From a virus, in the IMG/VR virus record IMGVR_UViG_3300013004_002107, positions 1-22,516 of that record: a stretch of 22,516 bases of DNA; one strand, given 5' to 3'. The translations under genes and the position numbers were made by a program. Position 1 is the stretch's first letter, and every line of letters begins with the position of its first letter. The notes beneath the pieces were generated by a model. It had not been told where the DNA came from, searched no databases, and was given only the letters and a program-made list of their open reading frames with translations. Positions 16,204 to 21,471 of this stretch are shown here, piece after piece.

Positions 16204-16233
16204 TTAAATATACTTACTAAAGAGGAAAATAAA

Positions 16234-16470
16234 ATGAACTTTGCCGTATATACTAAGAATGATTGCCCATATTGCTATAAAGTCAAACAGGTACTAGAGT
16301 TGACAGGAAAGAACTTTGTGGTGTATAATTTGGGAGATGACTTCACTAAACAAGAGTTCTATGCGGAGTTTGGGGAAGGTTCTACATTCCCACAAGTTAT
16401 TTGTGATGATAAAAAACTTGGCGGATGTACTGATACTGTTAAATTTCTGAAGGAACAACAGATTGTATAA
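16234..16470 (+). CDS. nrdC: Glutaredoxin
   Basis: The 78-residue protein is a short glutaredoxin. YTKNDCPYCYKVKQVLE contains the redox CPYC at residues 11-14, TFPQV carries the conserved cis-proline, and GGCTDTVKFL provides the C-terminal glycine-rich glutathione-binding turn. It reduces disulfides, most likely those of phage or host ribonucleotide reductase, so it supports dNTP supply together with ThyX downstream. The length is typical of phage glutaredoxins. AGAGGAAAA at 16220-16228 is the ribosome binding site. The stop overlaps the next small gene (TAATG). The symbol follows T4 nrdC by function; orthology was not tested. Confidence 0.88.
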   Translation: MNFAVYTKNDCPYCYKVKQVLELTGKNFVVYNLGDDFTKQEFYAEFGEGSTFPQVICDDKKLGGCTDTVKFLKEQQIV

Positions 16471-16646
16471 TGCCAGACATAAATAATAGCATAACACCCA
16501 ATCGTGGTGTAGAACTTATACTTACTGGAGGAAAAAGAAAACAACCTAAACTTTTTCATCTTATATTCGAGAAGATAATTTCCTTTTTCAAACGAGAAGT
16601 AACCATCTATCTTGAATTTTCGATAAAGTCAAGGAAAGTCGAGTAG
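16470..16646 (+). CDS. Small conserved-looking phage protein, 58 aa
   Basis: The frame starts at ATG 16470 on a TAATG overlap with the glutaredoxin stop and encodes 58 residues beginning MPDINNSITPNRGVELILTG, with a basic patch GGKRKQPK and ending in EFSIKSRKVE. It is very basic, with no membrane segment and no known motif. I recognise no family. The coupled start, the absence of any other gene in the interval and the immediate fit before the next ribosome binding site (AGGAG at 16653-16657) favour a real gene. Confidence 0.6.
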   Translation: MPDINNSITPNRGVELILTGGKRKQPKLFHLIFEKIISFFKREVTIYLEFSIKSRKVE

Positions 16647-16664
16647 TTTCCCAGGAGAACAAAA

Positions 16665-16910
16665 ATGTTGGCAACTAGTTTAGTTATAGGTTCATTCTTA
16701 ACCGTACTATTTTTTGTAATGGGTCTATTGTTAGGTTGGGTCAGTAGAGAATATATGATGACTCATCAGGAAGGACCAAAGCAAATTGCCTATCATCCGG
16801 AGTTTTATAATAAGGACGGAGATCTTATTGATGAAGAAATTGTTTCTGTAAGATTTGAGCCAGGATATTTTGATGATGGAGATGAAGATCTTGACGACGA
16901 TGAAGAATAA
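16665..16910 (+). CDS. Small single-pass membrane protein with acidic tail, 81 aa
   Basis: Residues about 3-26 (TSLVIGSFLTVLFFVMGLLLG) form one hydrophobic transmembrane segment. The rest is a soluble tail that becomes strongly acidic (FDDGDEDLDDDEE). I recognise no named family. Small single-pass proteins with such tails are common in cyanomyoviruses. AGGAG at 16653-16657, 7 nt before the ATG, fixes the start. The likely topology is N-terminal anchor in the host inner or thylakoid membrane with the tail in the cytoplasm, which is inference. No function is proposed. Confidence 0.7.
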   Translation: MLATSLVIGSFLTVLFFVMGLLLGWVSREYMMTHQEGPKQIAYHPEFYNKDGDLIDEEIVSVRFEPGYFDDGDEDLDDDEE

Positions 16911-16913
16911 ACT

Positions 16914-16920
16914 CTAAATA
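16914..16920 (+). promoter_or_regulatory. Putative late promoter box (CTAAATA)
   Basis: CTAAATA at 16914-16920 lies immediately after the preceding stop codon and 32 nt before ATG 16953. A TATAAT at 16931-16936 is also present but lacks a -35 box at the proper distance, so the late box is the better candidate. Confidence 0.5.
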
Positions 16921-16952
16921 TCATTACAATTATAATTACATATTAAACAATT

Positions 16953-17534
16953 ATGACAGCGACAAAGGCAAAAGCAAAACCAAAAACAACCGCCTCAGTA
17001 AACGAAGATTTACCGGCAAATCCTTTTGTATTTGAGATTTTAAATCTTGTATCCAAGCAGAGGACCAACATTAAAAAAGTTGAGATTCTGAAAAAATATG
17101 CAGATCCATCACTCAAAGCAATTTTTATTTGGAACTTTGATGAGAGCGTAATATCTGCTCTTCCAGAAGGAATTGTTCCATACTCAAGTGTTGGGGAGCA
17201 AAATTCATTCAGCGGAACTCTAAGTGAAAAAATAGAAGATGCCGTGGGTAAAATGAGTGAAATGGGTTCTAATTCACTTGGTTCTCAAGACCAAGGATTT
17301 TCTTCAATTCGTAAAGAGTACACTAGATTTTATAATTTTGTAAGAGGTGGAAATGATGGACTGAGTTCTCTTCGTAGAGAAACAATGTTTATTAATGTAC
17401 TGGAGGGTCTTCATCCTCTAGAGGCAGAAATTCTATGCCTAGTAAAGGATAAGAAACTTCAAACTAAATATAAGATTACAAAAGAAATTGTTGCTCAGGC
17501 ATATCCAGAAATTGTGTGGGGAGGTCGTTCGTGA
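16953..17534 (+). CDS. Conserved cyanophage protein, possibly DUF6433 family
   Basis: The 193-residue protein has a basic, Ala/Lys-rich N-terminus (MTATKAKAKPKTTASV). A helical region with FVFEILNLVSKQRTNIKKVEILKKY follows, and the C-terminal part includes RRETMFINVLEGLHPLEAEILCLVKDKKL. The pattern of a 'KKVEILKKY..PSLKAIFIWNFD' segment, 'P.G..PY' and 'LEGLHPLEAEILCLVKDKKL' matches my recollection of a widespread T4-like phage family annotated DUF6433. No biochemical role is known to me. It is probably expressed from the CTAAATA box upstream. No SD is evident right before the ATG. Confidence 0.6.
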   Translation: MTATKAKAKPKTTASVNEDLPANPFVFEILNLVSKQRTNIKKVEILKKYADPSLKAIFIWNFDESVISALPEGIVPYSSVGEQNSFSGTLSEKIEDAVGKMSEMGSNSLGSQDQGFSSIRKEYTRFYNFVRGGNDGLSSLRRETMFINVLEGLHPLEAEILCLVKDKKLQTKYKITKEIVAQAYPEIVWGGRS

Positions 17535-17581
17535 GTAGAGTTCGTAATGTAGAAAGCAATATCACCGAGGAGAAAACTACT

Positions 17582-17884
17582 ATGGAATGGACTCCGGAAG
17601 AAAAGAAAGATATTCCTCCTCGTTATGGGTGTGAGATTCTGATTGAAAACGCATCACTTGCTCAGGTTAAAGATCCTTCTTTTCCTAATGATGCATATAT
17701 CGTATCTTATACATTAAAGGGAAACTCTTATATGGATTTGTGTCGTGGTACAAGAGTTAAAATCTTTGATATGTATTATGATAAGTTCGGCCCAGATGTA
17801 GTTACAAAAATTGATTGGGGATATGGAAGAGTGTCTCCTAAGATTTGGGGATACAGAGCACCCGAAAAGAAAAAGAGAAAGTGA
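17582..17884 (+). CDS. Conserved hypothetical cyanophage protein, 100 aa
   Basis: From ATG 17582 the product is 100 residues: MEWTPEEKKDIPPRYGCEIL, then a central VSYTLKGNSYMDLCRGTRVKIFDMYYDKFG and a basic end (APEKKKRK). I do not recognise a named family, although proteins of this appearance are common in T4-like cyanophages. The frame can be extended upstream to GTG 17531 or 17516, inside or overlapping the previous gene. ATG 17582 is chosen because GAGGAG at 17567-17572 lies 9 nt before it and the upstream extension looks unstructured. A terminator follows at 17945-17986. Confidence 0.7.
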   Translation: MEWTPEEKKDIPPRYGCEILIENASLAQVKDPSFPNDAYIVSYTLKGNSYMDLCRGTRVKIFDMYYDKFGPDVVTKIDWGYGRVSPKIWGYRAPEKKKRK

Positions 17885-17944
17885 TTTCCCATATCGGGCA
17901 AAAAAATTCCCCCAAAATTTTTGCTCCTTAAGGTTTTTAAAACA

Positions 17945-17986
17945 GTAGCGTACTGATACATTTTTAGTATCGGTTGCTACTTTTTT
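17945..17986 (+). terminator. Rho-independent terminator
   Basis: GTAGC...GATAC (17945-17959) pairs with GTATC...GCTAC (17967-17980) around the loop ATTTTTA, with one central internal loop, and is followed by six Ts (17981-17986). It ends the transcript of the 16953-17884 genes. The 3' arm and T-run also overlap a promoter for the next unit. A weaker A/T hairpin (17898-17904 with 17928-17934) lies just upstream and lacks a T-run. Confidence 0.75.
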
Positions 17987-18002
17987 GATTTTGTGGTAAT
18001 AT
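17974..18002 (+). promoter_or_regulatory. Possible sigma70-type promoter for the riboswitch transcript
   Basis: TTGCTA (17974-17979), a 17-nt spacer and TAATAT (17997-18002) match four of six positions in each box. The -35 is inside the 3' arm of the terminator. The predicted transcript start, around 18009-18010, falls exactly at the first base of the riboswitch-like element, which supports the call. A TATATT at 18002-18007 is an alternative -10 but has poor -35 spacing. Confidence 0.45.
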
Positions 18003-18011
18003 ATATTGTAT

Positions 18012-18056
18012 CGTTCATCTGGAATAATCCAGACGGAAGTAAGCCGACGCGGAACG
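18012..18056 (+). promoter_or_regulatory. Glutamine-riboswitch-like element, copy 1
   Basis: CGTTC (18012-18016) pairs with GAACG (18052-18056) as P1. Inside is a perfect hairpin, TCTGGA-ATAA-TCCAGA (18018-18033), followed by CGGAAGTAAG. The order CGTTCA, hairpin, GGAAGTA, GGAACG matches my recollection of the cyanobacterial glnA RNA (glutamine riboswitch) consensus. It could also be an upstream module of one longer structure with copy 2. Confidence 0.6.
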
Positions 18057-18059
18057 GAT

Positions 18060-18110
18060 CGTTCATTCGCTATTCGCAAATAGCGAACGCAAACGCCGAC
18101 TGAAGGAACG
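18060..18110 (+). promoter_or_regulatory. Glutamine-riboswitch-like element, copy 2 (Downstream-peptide type)
   Basis: CGTTC (18060-18064) pairs with GAACG (18106-18110). A perfect 9-bp hairpin (TTCGCTATT with AATAGCGAA, loop CGCA, 18066-18087) is followed by CGCAAACGCC and CTGAAGGAACGC. This order fits the Downstream-peptide RNA (glutamine-II riboswitch), which is known from marine cyanobacteria and cyanophages upstream of short ORFs. Here a 44-codon ORF begins 32 nt later. The consensus is from memory and was not aligned by a covariance model. Confidence 0.72.
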
Positions 18111-18142
18111 CTCTTTAACCTAAAAACTAAGGAGAAAACCTA

Positions 18143-18277
18143 ATGTCACAAGTCGTATATCGTGGTGTCTCTTATGACACCGAAGTTCGTCGCCAGCAAC
18201 AACAGCAGGCGCAACAGCAACCCCAACAGTATAATGAGACTTATCGTGGGGTTAAGTTTGTAAAGGAGGCGAAGTGA
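18143..18277 (+). CDS. Riboswitch-controlled small Gln-rich peptide (DUF4278-like), 44 aa
   Basis: The frame encodes 44 residues with two copies of a Y-R-G-V motif: VVYRGVSYD near the start and ETYRGVKFV near the end. They are separated by a Gln-rich linker with 11 Q in 13 positions (residues 17-29). The YRG-x-x-Y/F motif resembles DUF4278, a short cyanobacterial domain. AAGGAG at 18129-18134 lies 8 nt before the ATG. The gene sits directly behind the glutamine-riboswitch-like leader, so expression should respond to glutamine, a nitrogen-status signal. The molecular role is unknown. Its end overlaps the next tiny gene by one base. Confidence 0.75.
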   Translation: MSQVVYRGVSYDTEVRRQQQQQAQQQPQQYNETYRGVKFVKEAK

Positions 18278-18375
18278 TGAAAAAACTCAACTTCCTACAA
18301 CTTATCAAAGAACAAAAACAAAAAGAACAGCGTCGTCATTTAGCACAATTAGCACAACTAATCGGAGCAAAATAA
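18277..18375 (+). CDS. Small basic peptide, 32 aa
   Basis: ATG 18277 overlaps the TGA of the preceding peptide and is preceded by AAGGAGG (18263-18269), the strongest ribosome binding site of this region. The product (MKKLNFLQLIKEQKQKEQRR, then HLAQLAQLIGAK) is basic and likely forms one amphipathic helix. No family is recognised. The strong ribosome binding site and the TAATG coupling to the next gene support real translation. Confidence 0.6.
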   Translation: MKKLNFLQLIKEQKQKEQRRHLAQLAQLIGAK

Positions 18376-18461
18376 TGGCAAATCTCATAGTCTCAATGAG
18401 TGCCGGAATAGTTCTTTTGACTATTATTTTATCAATGTATATTCAGTGGCTTTATAAGTGA
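18375..18461 (+). CDS. Tiny single-pass membrane peptide, 28 aa
   Basis: The 28-residue product (MANLIVSMSAGIVLLTIILS, then MYIQWLYK) is almost entirely one transmembrane helix with an aromatic and basic C-terminal end. It starts on a TAATG overlap with the preceding peptide, with GGAG at 18364-18367 upstream. A terminator follows 10 nt after the stop, so it is the last gene of the riboswitch transcript. No function is known; its composition resembles small photosystem-type or membrane-regulator peptides, but no specific homologue is claimed. Confidence 0.55.
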   Translation: MANLIVSMSAGIVLLTIILSMYIQWLYK

Positions 18462-18470
18462 TATTTTTCT

Positions 18471-18502
18471 AAAGAGAGGATTGACAAGTCCTCTCTTTTT
18501 TT
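18471..18502 (+). terminator. Rho-independent terminator
   Basis: AAAGAGAGGA (18471-18480) pairs perfectly with TCCTCTCTTT (18489-18498) around an 8-nt loop. The T-run extends to 18502. The loop is TTGACAAG, so the -35 box of the next promoter lies in the hairpin loop. Confidence 0.88.
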
Positions 18503-18509
18503 GTATAAT
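18481..18509 (+). promoter_or_regulatory. Perfect consensus sigma70 promoter overlapping the terminator
   Basis: TTGACA (18481-18486), a spacer of exactly 17 nt and TATAAT (18504-18509) match the sigma70 consensus at all twelve positions. The -35 is in the loop of the upstream terminator, and the 3' arm plus T-run make up the spacer. The predicted start near 18516 leaves a leader of about 15 nt for the gene at 18531. It should be a strong early promoter for 18531-19594, including thyX. Confidence 0.88.
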
Positions 18510-18530
18510 CAAAACAGAATATTAATCTAA

Positions 18531-18674
18531 ATGGATAAGGACAAACTTAAATTAATTATTCGGAATATGGAACTGCTCTTGGACGCACTCAAGGCAGAAG
18601 TATATCCAGATACTCAGCAATATAAGTATGATGATATTCGTCCAGAAGAAGTTGACTATGATGAGGTTTTTTAA
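18531..18674 (+). CDS. Small acidic protein, 47 aa
   Basis: The 47-residue product begins MDKDKLKLIIRNMELLLDAL and ends with an acidic tail (YDDIRPEEVDYDEVF). The first half is an amphipathic helix. It is the first gene behind the consensus promoter, with a predicted leader of only about 15 nt and no visible Shine-Dalgarno sequence. No family is recognised. It lies 3 nt before the next small gene, so the two are co-transcribed with thyX. Confidence 0.62.
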   Translation: MDKDKLKLIIRNMELLLDALKAEVYPDTQQYKYDDIRPEEVDYDEVF

Positions 18675-18677
18675 CTA

Positions 18678-18842
18678 ATGTCTTTAAGAGCAAAAAAACT
18701 TGTAAAATTGTTGGAAAGATTGATTAGGCAGGACCACCTATATTCCGATGAACAACTTAAGCAAATGAAATCACAACTGCGAGTTGTAAAAGAAGAACTT
18801 GCGGAACTAGAAGCAAAAACATCAAAAGGATTTGGAAAATGA
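18678..18842 (+). CDS. Small coiled-coil-like protein, 54 aa
   Basis: The 54-residue product has two charged helical stretches: SLRAKKLVKLLERLIRQ and EQLKQMKSQLRVVKEELAEL. They resemble a short helical hairpin or coiled coil. The C-terminal KGFGK overlaps the thyX start codon by ATGA, so translation is coupled to thyX. No named family is recognised. Confidence 0.62.
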   Translation: MSLRAKKLVKLLERLIRQDHLYSDEQLKQMKSQLRVVKEELAELEAKTSKGFGK

Positions 18843-19594
18843 AACCAATTAAAGCAAAAGACCTTCTTGAACTTGACCAACATATGAAAGTTGTGATGCT
18901 TCGTCAGACACAACTTCCTCAAACTCTGGTTTATCAGGGAGGTAAGAATGATTATAGTGAAGACCCCATTCATACTAAGTTTCCTCCAAGTGAGAAGGAC
19001 TGTGGTAAGTGGGTGATTGAACAACTCCTGGCAAATGAAAGAGGGCACTGGGGACCGCTGGAGCACCCTGCCATTTCTCTGGACTGTGTTGGATTCGTTC
19101 ATAATGTCATCGTACAGGCACGAACTCATCGTGTTGGTGTAAGTTTTGATGTTCAGTCGCAGCGTTATACCGGTCGTCGTGTACTTAAAGTTGCCAAGGG
19201 TGAACTGAAACCTGAAGAAGTTTATTATGTGCGTCCAGAAGGTCTCTACCTGGACCGTAAAGGGCACAAGTATGAGTGGACTAGGGAAGACTACGAAAGG
19301 CAGTTAAAGTTCTGTCTGGCAGCATCTGAGAGGTATGCTGAGGGTTACGAACAGCGTGGTATGGCAGAGGAACATCTCCGTGATTATCTTCCTCAGAATA
19401 TCCGCCAGAACTTTGTAGTTTCATTCTCTCTTCGTGCCGCACTTCACTTTCTTGACCTTCGTGCTAAACTGGATGCTCAGGTAGAAATTCAGGCTCTCTG
19501 TGAAGGAATGGTTCCTGTAATGAAAGAATGGGTTCCTGAAATCTTCAGTTATTATGAGGAAAAGAGGCTTAGAAAAGCAAAACTTTCACCTTAA
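18839..19594 (+). CDS. thyX: FAD-dependent thymidylate synthase ThyX
   Basis: The 251-residue protein is a ThyX flavin-dependent thymidylate synthase, which makes dTMP from dUMP using methylene-tetrahydrofolate, NADPH and FAD. ARTHRVGVSFDVQSQRYTG (near residues 97-115) corresponds to the ThyX signature RHRxxSxNExSxRY, with THR where many members have RHR. The C-terminal SLRAALHFLDLRAKLDAQVEIQ fits the conserved substrate-binding helix. The length is usual. AAAGGA at 18825-18830 lies 8 nt before the ATG, and the start overlaps the preceding small gene. It belongs to the early transcript from 18481-18509. Phage ThyX provides thymidine nucleotides for DNA replication, alongside the glutaredoxin encoded upstream. 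Confidence 0.93.
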   Translation: MKPIKAKDLLELDQHMKVVMLRQTQLPQTLVYQGGKNDYSEDPIHTKFPPSEKDCGKWVIEQLLANERGHWGPLEHPAISLDCVGFVHNVIVQARTHRVGVSFDVQSQRYTGRRVLKVAKGELKPEEVYYVRPEGLYLDRKGHKYEWTREDYERQLKFCLAASERYAEGYEQRGMAEEHLRDYLPQNIRQNFVVSFSLRAALHFLDLRAKLDAQVEIQALCEGMVPVMKEWVPEIFSYYEEKRLRKAKLSP

Positions 19595-19619
19595 ACAAAA
19601 CCTAAATAAAAATGCCTGA

Positions 19620-19687
19620 AGTTGACTGCAATCTCTACAGGTGGGAGAGGTTAAACTTCTCCCTTATAAATATTAATGCAGTCAACT
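19620..19687. repeat. 11-bp inverted repeat with nested hairpin, upstream of homing endonuclease
   Basis: AGTTGACTGCA (19620-19630) and TGCAGTCAACT (19677-19687) are perfect inverted copies. Between them an inner hairpin, GGGAGA (19643-19648) with TCTCCC (19658-19663), adds a G-T and a G-C pair around a TTAAA loop. The inner hairpin has no T-run, so it is a poor terminator. The outer 3' arm ends immediately before AAAGAG, the likely ribosome binding site of the next gene. Confidence 0.85.
19665..19672 (+). promoter_or_regulatory. Consensus T4-type late promoter (TATAAATA) inside the inverted repeat
   Basis: TATAAATA matches the T4 late promoter consensus at all eight positions. It lies between the inner hairpin and the 3' arm of the outer inverted repeat, 26 nt before ATG 19699. 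Its transcripts would start around 19678-19680 and so lack the 5' arm of the repeat. Confidence 0.7.
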
Positions 19688-19698
19688 AAAGAGCAGTT

Positions 19699-20433
19699 AT
19701 GGTAAATCTTAACAGATTTTATACTTATGCTTATTTGCGTGAAGATAGAACTCCTTATTATGTCGGTAAGGGAAATGGTGATAGGGTTTATAGAAAAAGA
19801 TTAAAGGGGGTTAATGCTCCTAAAGATAAATCCAGAATAATCTTCCTGAAACAAAACATAACAGAGGAAGAAGCGTTCAAGCACGAGAAGTATATGATTG
19901 CTGTCTTTGGTAGACTAGATTTAGGAACTGGTATTCTTCATAATAGAACTGATGGTGGTGAGGGAATGTGTGGATATAAACATTCTGAGGAGACTAGAAA
20001 AAAAATTGGAGAACTTAGTAAAGGTAGAAAATGTAAAGATGAAACTAGAAAAAAATTAAGTAAAGCAAGTAAAAATAGAGTTTGTAGTGAAGAAACTAGA
20101 AAAAAATTAAGTGCATCAAAGACTGGTAAAAATAATCCTATGTATGGAAAAGAAATGAGTGAAGAACATAAACAAAAAATAAGTGAAGCAAATACGGGAA
20201 ATAGTTCTTGTTCTTGGAATAGAGGTAAAAAAATGGATCCTTTCAGTGAAGAACATCGAAGAAAACTGAGCGAATATGCAAAAAATAGAAGTGAAGAACA
20301 TAAACAAAAATTAAAAGAAACGGCAAAAGGTAGAACATCTCCTAATAAAGGTAAAAAAATGAGCGAAGAACATAAAAGAAAAATAGGTGAAGCAAATAGA
20401 AAAAGATGGGAAGAAAGAAAAAAAATAAATTAA
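19699..20433 (+). CDS. GIY-YIG homing endonuclease with NUMOD3 repeats
   Basis: The 244-residue protein has an N-terminal GIY-YIG nuclease domain (about 1-95): FYTYAYLREDRTPYYVGKG (7-25) carries the two tyrosine strands, R29 is the likely catalytic arginine, and HEKYMIAVFGR and LHNRTDGGEG follow. The rest is made of seven copies of S-E-E-H/T-K/R-x-K-L/I-x-E, for example SEETRKKIGE and SEEHKQKISE. These are NUMOD3-type DNA-binding repeats, and the tail is very basic. It resembles Seg and I-TevI-type phage enzymes that cut DNA and spread their own gene. It stands alone between thyX and the small gene at 20470, so it is free-standing rather than intron-borne. AAAGAG at 19688-19693 is the likely ribosome binding site. 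The A-rich NUMOD3 half differs in base composition from its neighbours, consistent with mobility. Confidence 0.9.
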   Translation: MVNLNRFYTYAYLREDRTPYYVGKGNGDRVYRKRLKGVNAPKDKSRIIFLKQNITEEEAFKHEKYMIAVFGRLDLGTGILHNRTDGGEGMCGYKHSEETRKKIGELSKGRKCKDETRKKLSKASKNRVCSEETRKKLSASKTGKNNPMYGKEMSEEHKQKISEANTGNSSCSWNRGKKMDPFSEEHRRKLSEYAKNRSEEHKQKLKETAKGRTSPNKGKKMSEEHKRKIGEANRKRWEERKKIN

Positions 20434-20440
20434 TATACCC

Positions 20441-20447
20441 CTAAATA
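20441..20447 (+). promoter_or_regulatory. Putative late promoter box (CTAAATA)
   Basis: CTAAATA at 20441-20447 lies 22 nt before ATG 20470, within the same 20-32 nt distance seen for the other late boxes. It would start the 20470-22148 transcript. Confidence 0.5.
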
Positions 20448-20469
20448 TTTTTGTAAATTATTATAACTT

Positions 20470-20712
20470 ATGTGCCCTACTTATAGATTTGAGAATACGG
20501 AAACGGGTGAAATCTTTGAGAAATGGATGTATATGGCGGACAAAGACCCATATCTCAAAGAAAATCCTCACATCAAACCACTTATTCCAACACAAATGAA
20601 TGTTGGTGAAGTAGGTGATTGGCGGAATAAACTAACCTCCAAGCACCCTTCGTGGAACGATGTCCTAGGTCGTGCCCAAAAGATGCCCGGATCAAAAGTA
20701 CAAAAACTCTAA
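20470..20712 (+). CDS. FmdB-like small conserved phage protein, 80 aa
   Basis: The 80-residue product begins MCPTYRFENTETGEIFEKWM. This resembles the opening of FmdB-type regulatory zinc-ribbon proteins (PxYxF...G..FE), but the usual CxxC pairs are missing, so it should not be expected to bind zinc in the same way. The remainder (ENPHIKPLIPTQMNVGEVGDW, ending in VLGRAQKMPGSKVQKL) looks like a family common in T4-like cyanophages near phoH. No role is known. It lies 6 nt before phoH and probably shares its promoter at 20441-20447. Confidence 0.68.
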   Translation: MCPTYRFENTETGEIFEKWMYMADKDPYLKENPHIKPLIPTQMNVGEVGDWRNKLTSKHPSWNDVLGRAQKMPGSKVQKL

Positions 20713-20718
20713 ACACTT

Positions 20719-21471
20719 ATGGCAAGAAGAAAAAGAGCAGAGCAACCAATCGGTGTTGATCTTACTACTCGTCAAGCAAAGCGTAAAAAACCGTTAAGTG
20801 GTGAATATCTAGTAGATATTGATCCACTTACCGAAAATCAAAAGAAACTTTTTGATTCTTATGCCAATCAAAAACATTTAGTTGCCTACGGGTGTGCCGG
20901 TACTGGTAAAACTTTTATCACCCTTTATAATGCTCTTCGTGAAGTCTTAGATGAAAAAACACCTTTTGAAAAAATCTATCTTGTTAGGTCATTAGTTGCC
21001 ACAAGAGAAATTGGATTTCTTCCCGGTTCTTATGATGACAAGTCGGATATTTACCAGATTCCTTATAAGAATATGGTGAAGTATATGTTCCAACTTTCAA
21101 ATGATGTTGAATTTGAGATGCTTTATGGCAATCTTAAGTCTCAAGAAACCATTAAGTTCTGGAGTACTTCATTCCTCAGAGGAACCACGCTTGATAATTC
21201 TATTATTATTGTGGATGAGTTCCAAAATATGTCATATCACGAACTAGATTCTATTATCACTCGTGTTGGTGAGAACTCAAAGATTATGTTCTGTGGAGAT
21301 GCGTCTCAGAGTGACCTTCAAAAAACAAATGAGCGTAATGGAATCGTTGATTTTATGACAGTATTGCGTAAAATGCCATCTTTTGATATAATTGAGTTTG
21401 GTGTAGATGATATTGTTCGTTCCGGACTTGTCAAAGAATACATTATTGCTAAACTAGAAGCAGGTTTTTAA
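20719..21471 (+). CDS. phoH: PhoH-like P-loop ATPase
   Basis: The 250-residue protein has VAYGCAGTGKTFIT (Walker A near 55-68) and SIIIVDEFQNMS (Walker B near 162-173), followed by ITRVGENSKIMFCGDASQSD. This is the standard arrangement of PhoH-like ATPases. PhoH proteins have predicted or shown ATPase and RNA-helicase-type activity and are very common in marine phages; their link to phosphate stress in phage is not settled. The length is typical of the single-domain phage form. The stop codon overlaps the next start (TAATG), coupling it to the nuclease gene. There is no Pho box that I can identify upstream. Confidence 0.92.
   Translation: MARRKRAEQPIGVDLTTRQAKRKKPLSGEYLVDIDPLTENQKKLFDSYANQKHLVAYGCAGTGKTFITLYNALREVLDEKTPFEKIYLVRSLVATREIGFLPGSYDDKSDIYQIPYKNMVKYMFQLSNDVEFEMLYGNLKSQETIKFWSTSFLRGTTLDNSIIIVDEFQNMSYHELDSIITRVGENSKIMFCGDASQSDLQKTNERNGIVDFMTVLRKMPSFDIIEFGVDDIVRSGLVKEYIIAKLEAGF

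Noticed and set aside
16479-16485. ATAAATA as a late promoter
   Set aside because: It sits inside the 58-codon gene, about 180 nt before the next start; probably chance.
16931-16936. TATAAT as a sigma70 -10 box before 16953
   Set aside because: No -35-like hexamer at 16-18 nt upstream; the CTAAATA box explains the gene better.
17516-17581. Upstream GTG starts (17516 or 17531) for the 100-residue gene
   Set aside because: ATG 17582 has GAGGAG at a good distance. The upstream extension overlaps the previous gene and looks unconserved in character.
19643-19663. Inner hairpin after thyX as a rho-independent terminator
   Set aside because: The stem is good but is followed by TTATAAAT rather than a T-run; better explained as part of the leader structure before the homing endonuclease.
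19612-19689. 25-codon ORF across the inverted repeat
   Set aside because: Its ATG is only 3 nt after the CTAAATA at 19602-19608, so a transcript from that box would not include it. It has no ribosome binding site and is explained by the structured leader. Kept open only as a possible leader peptide.
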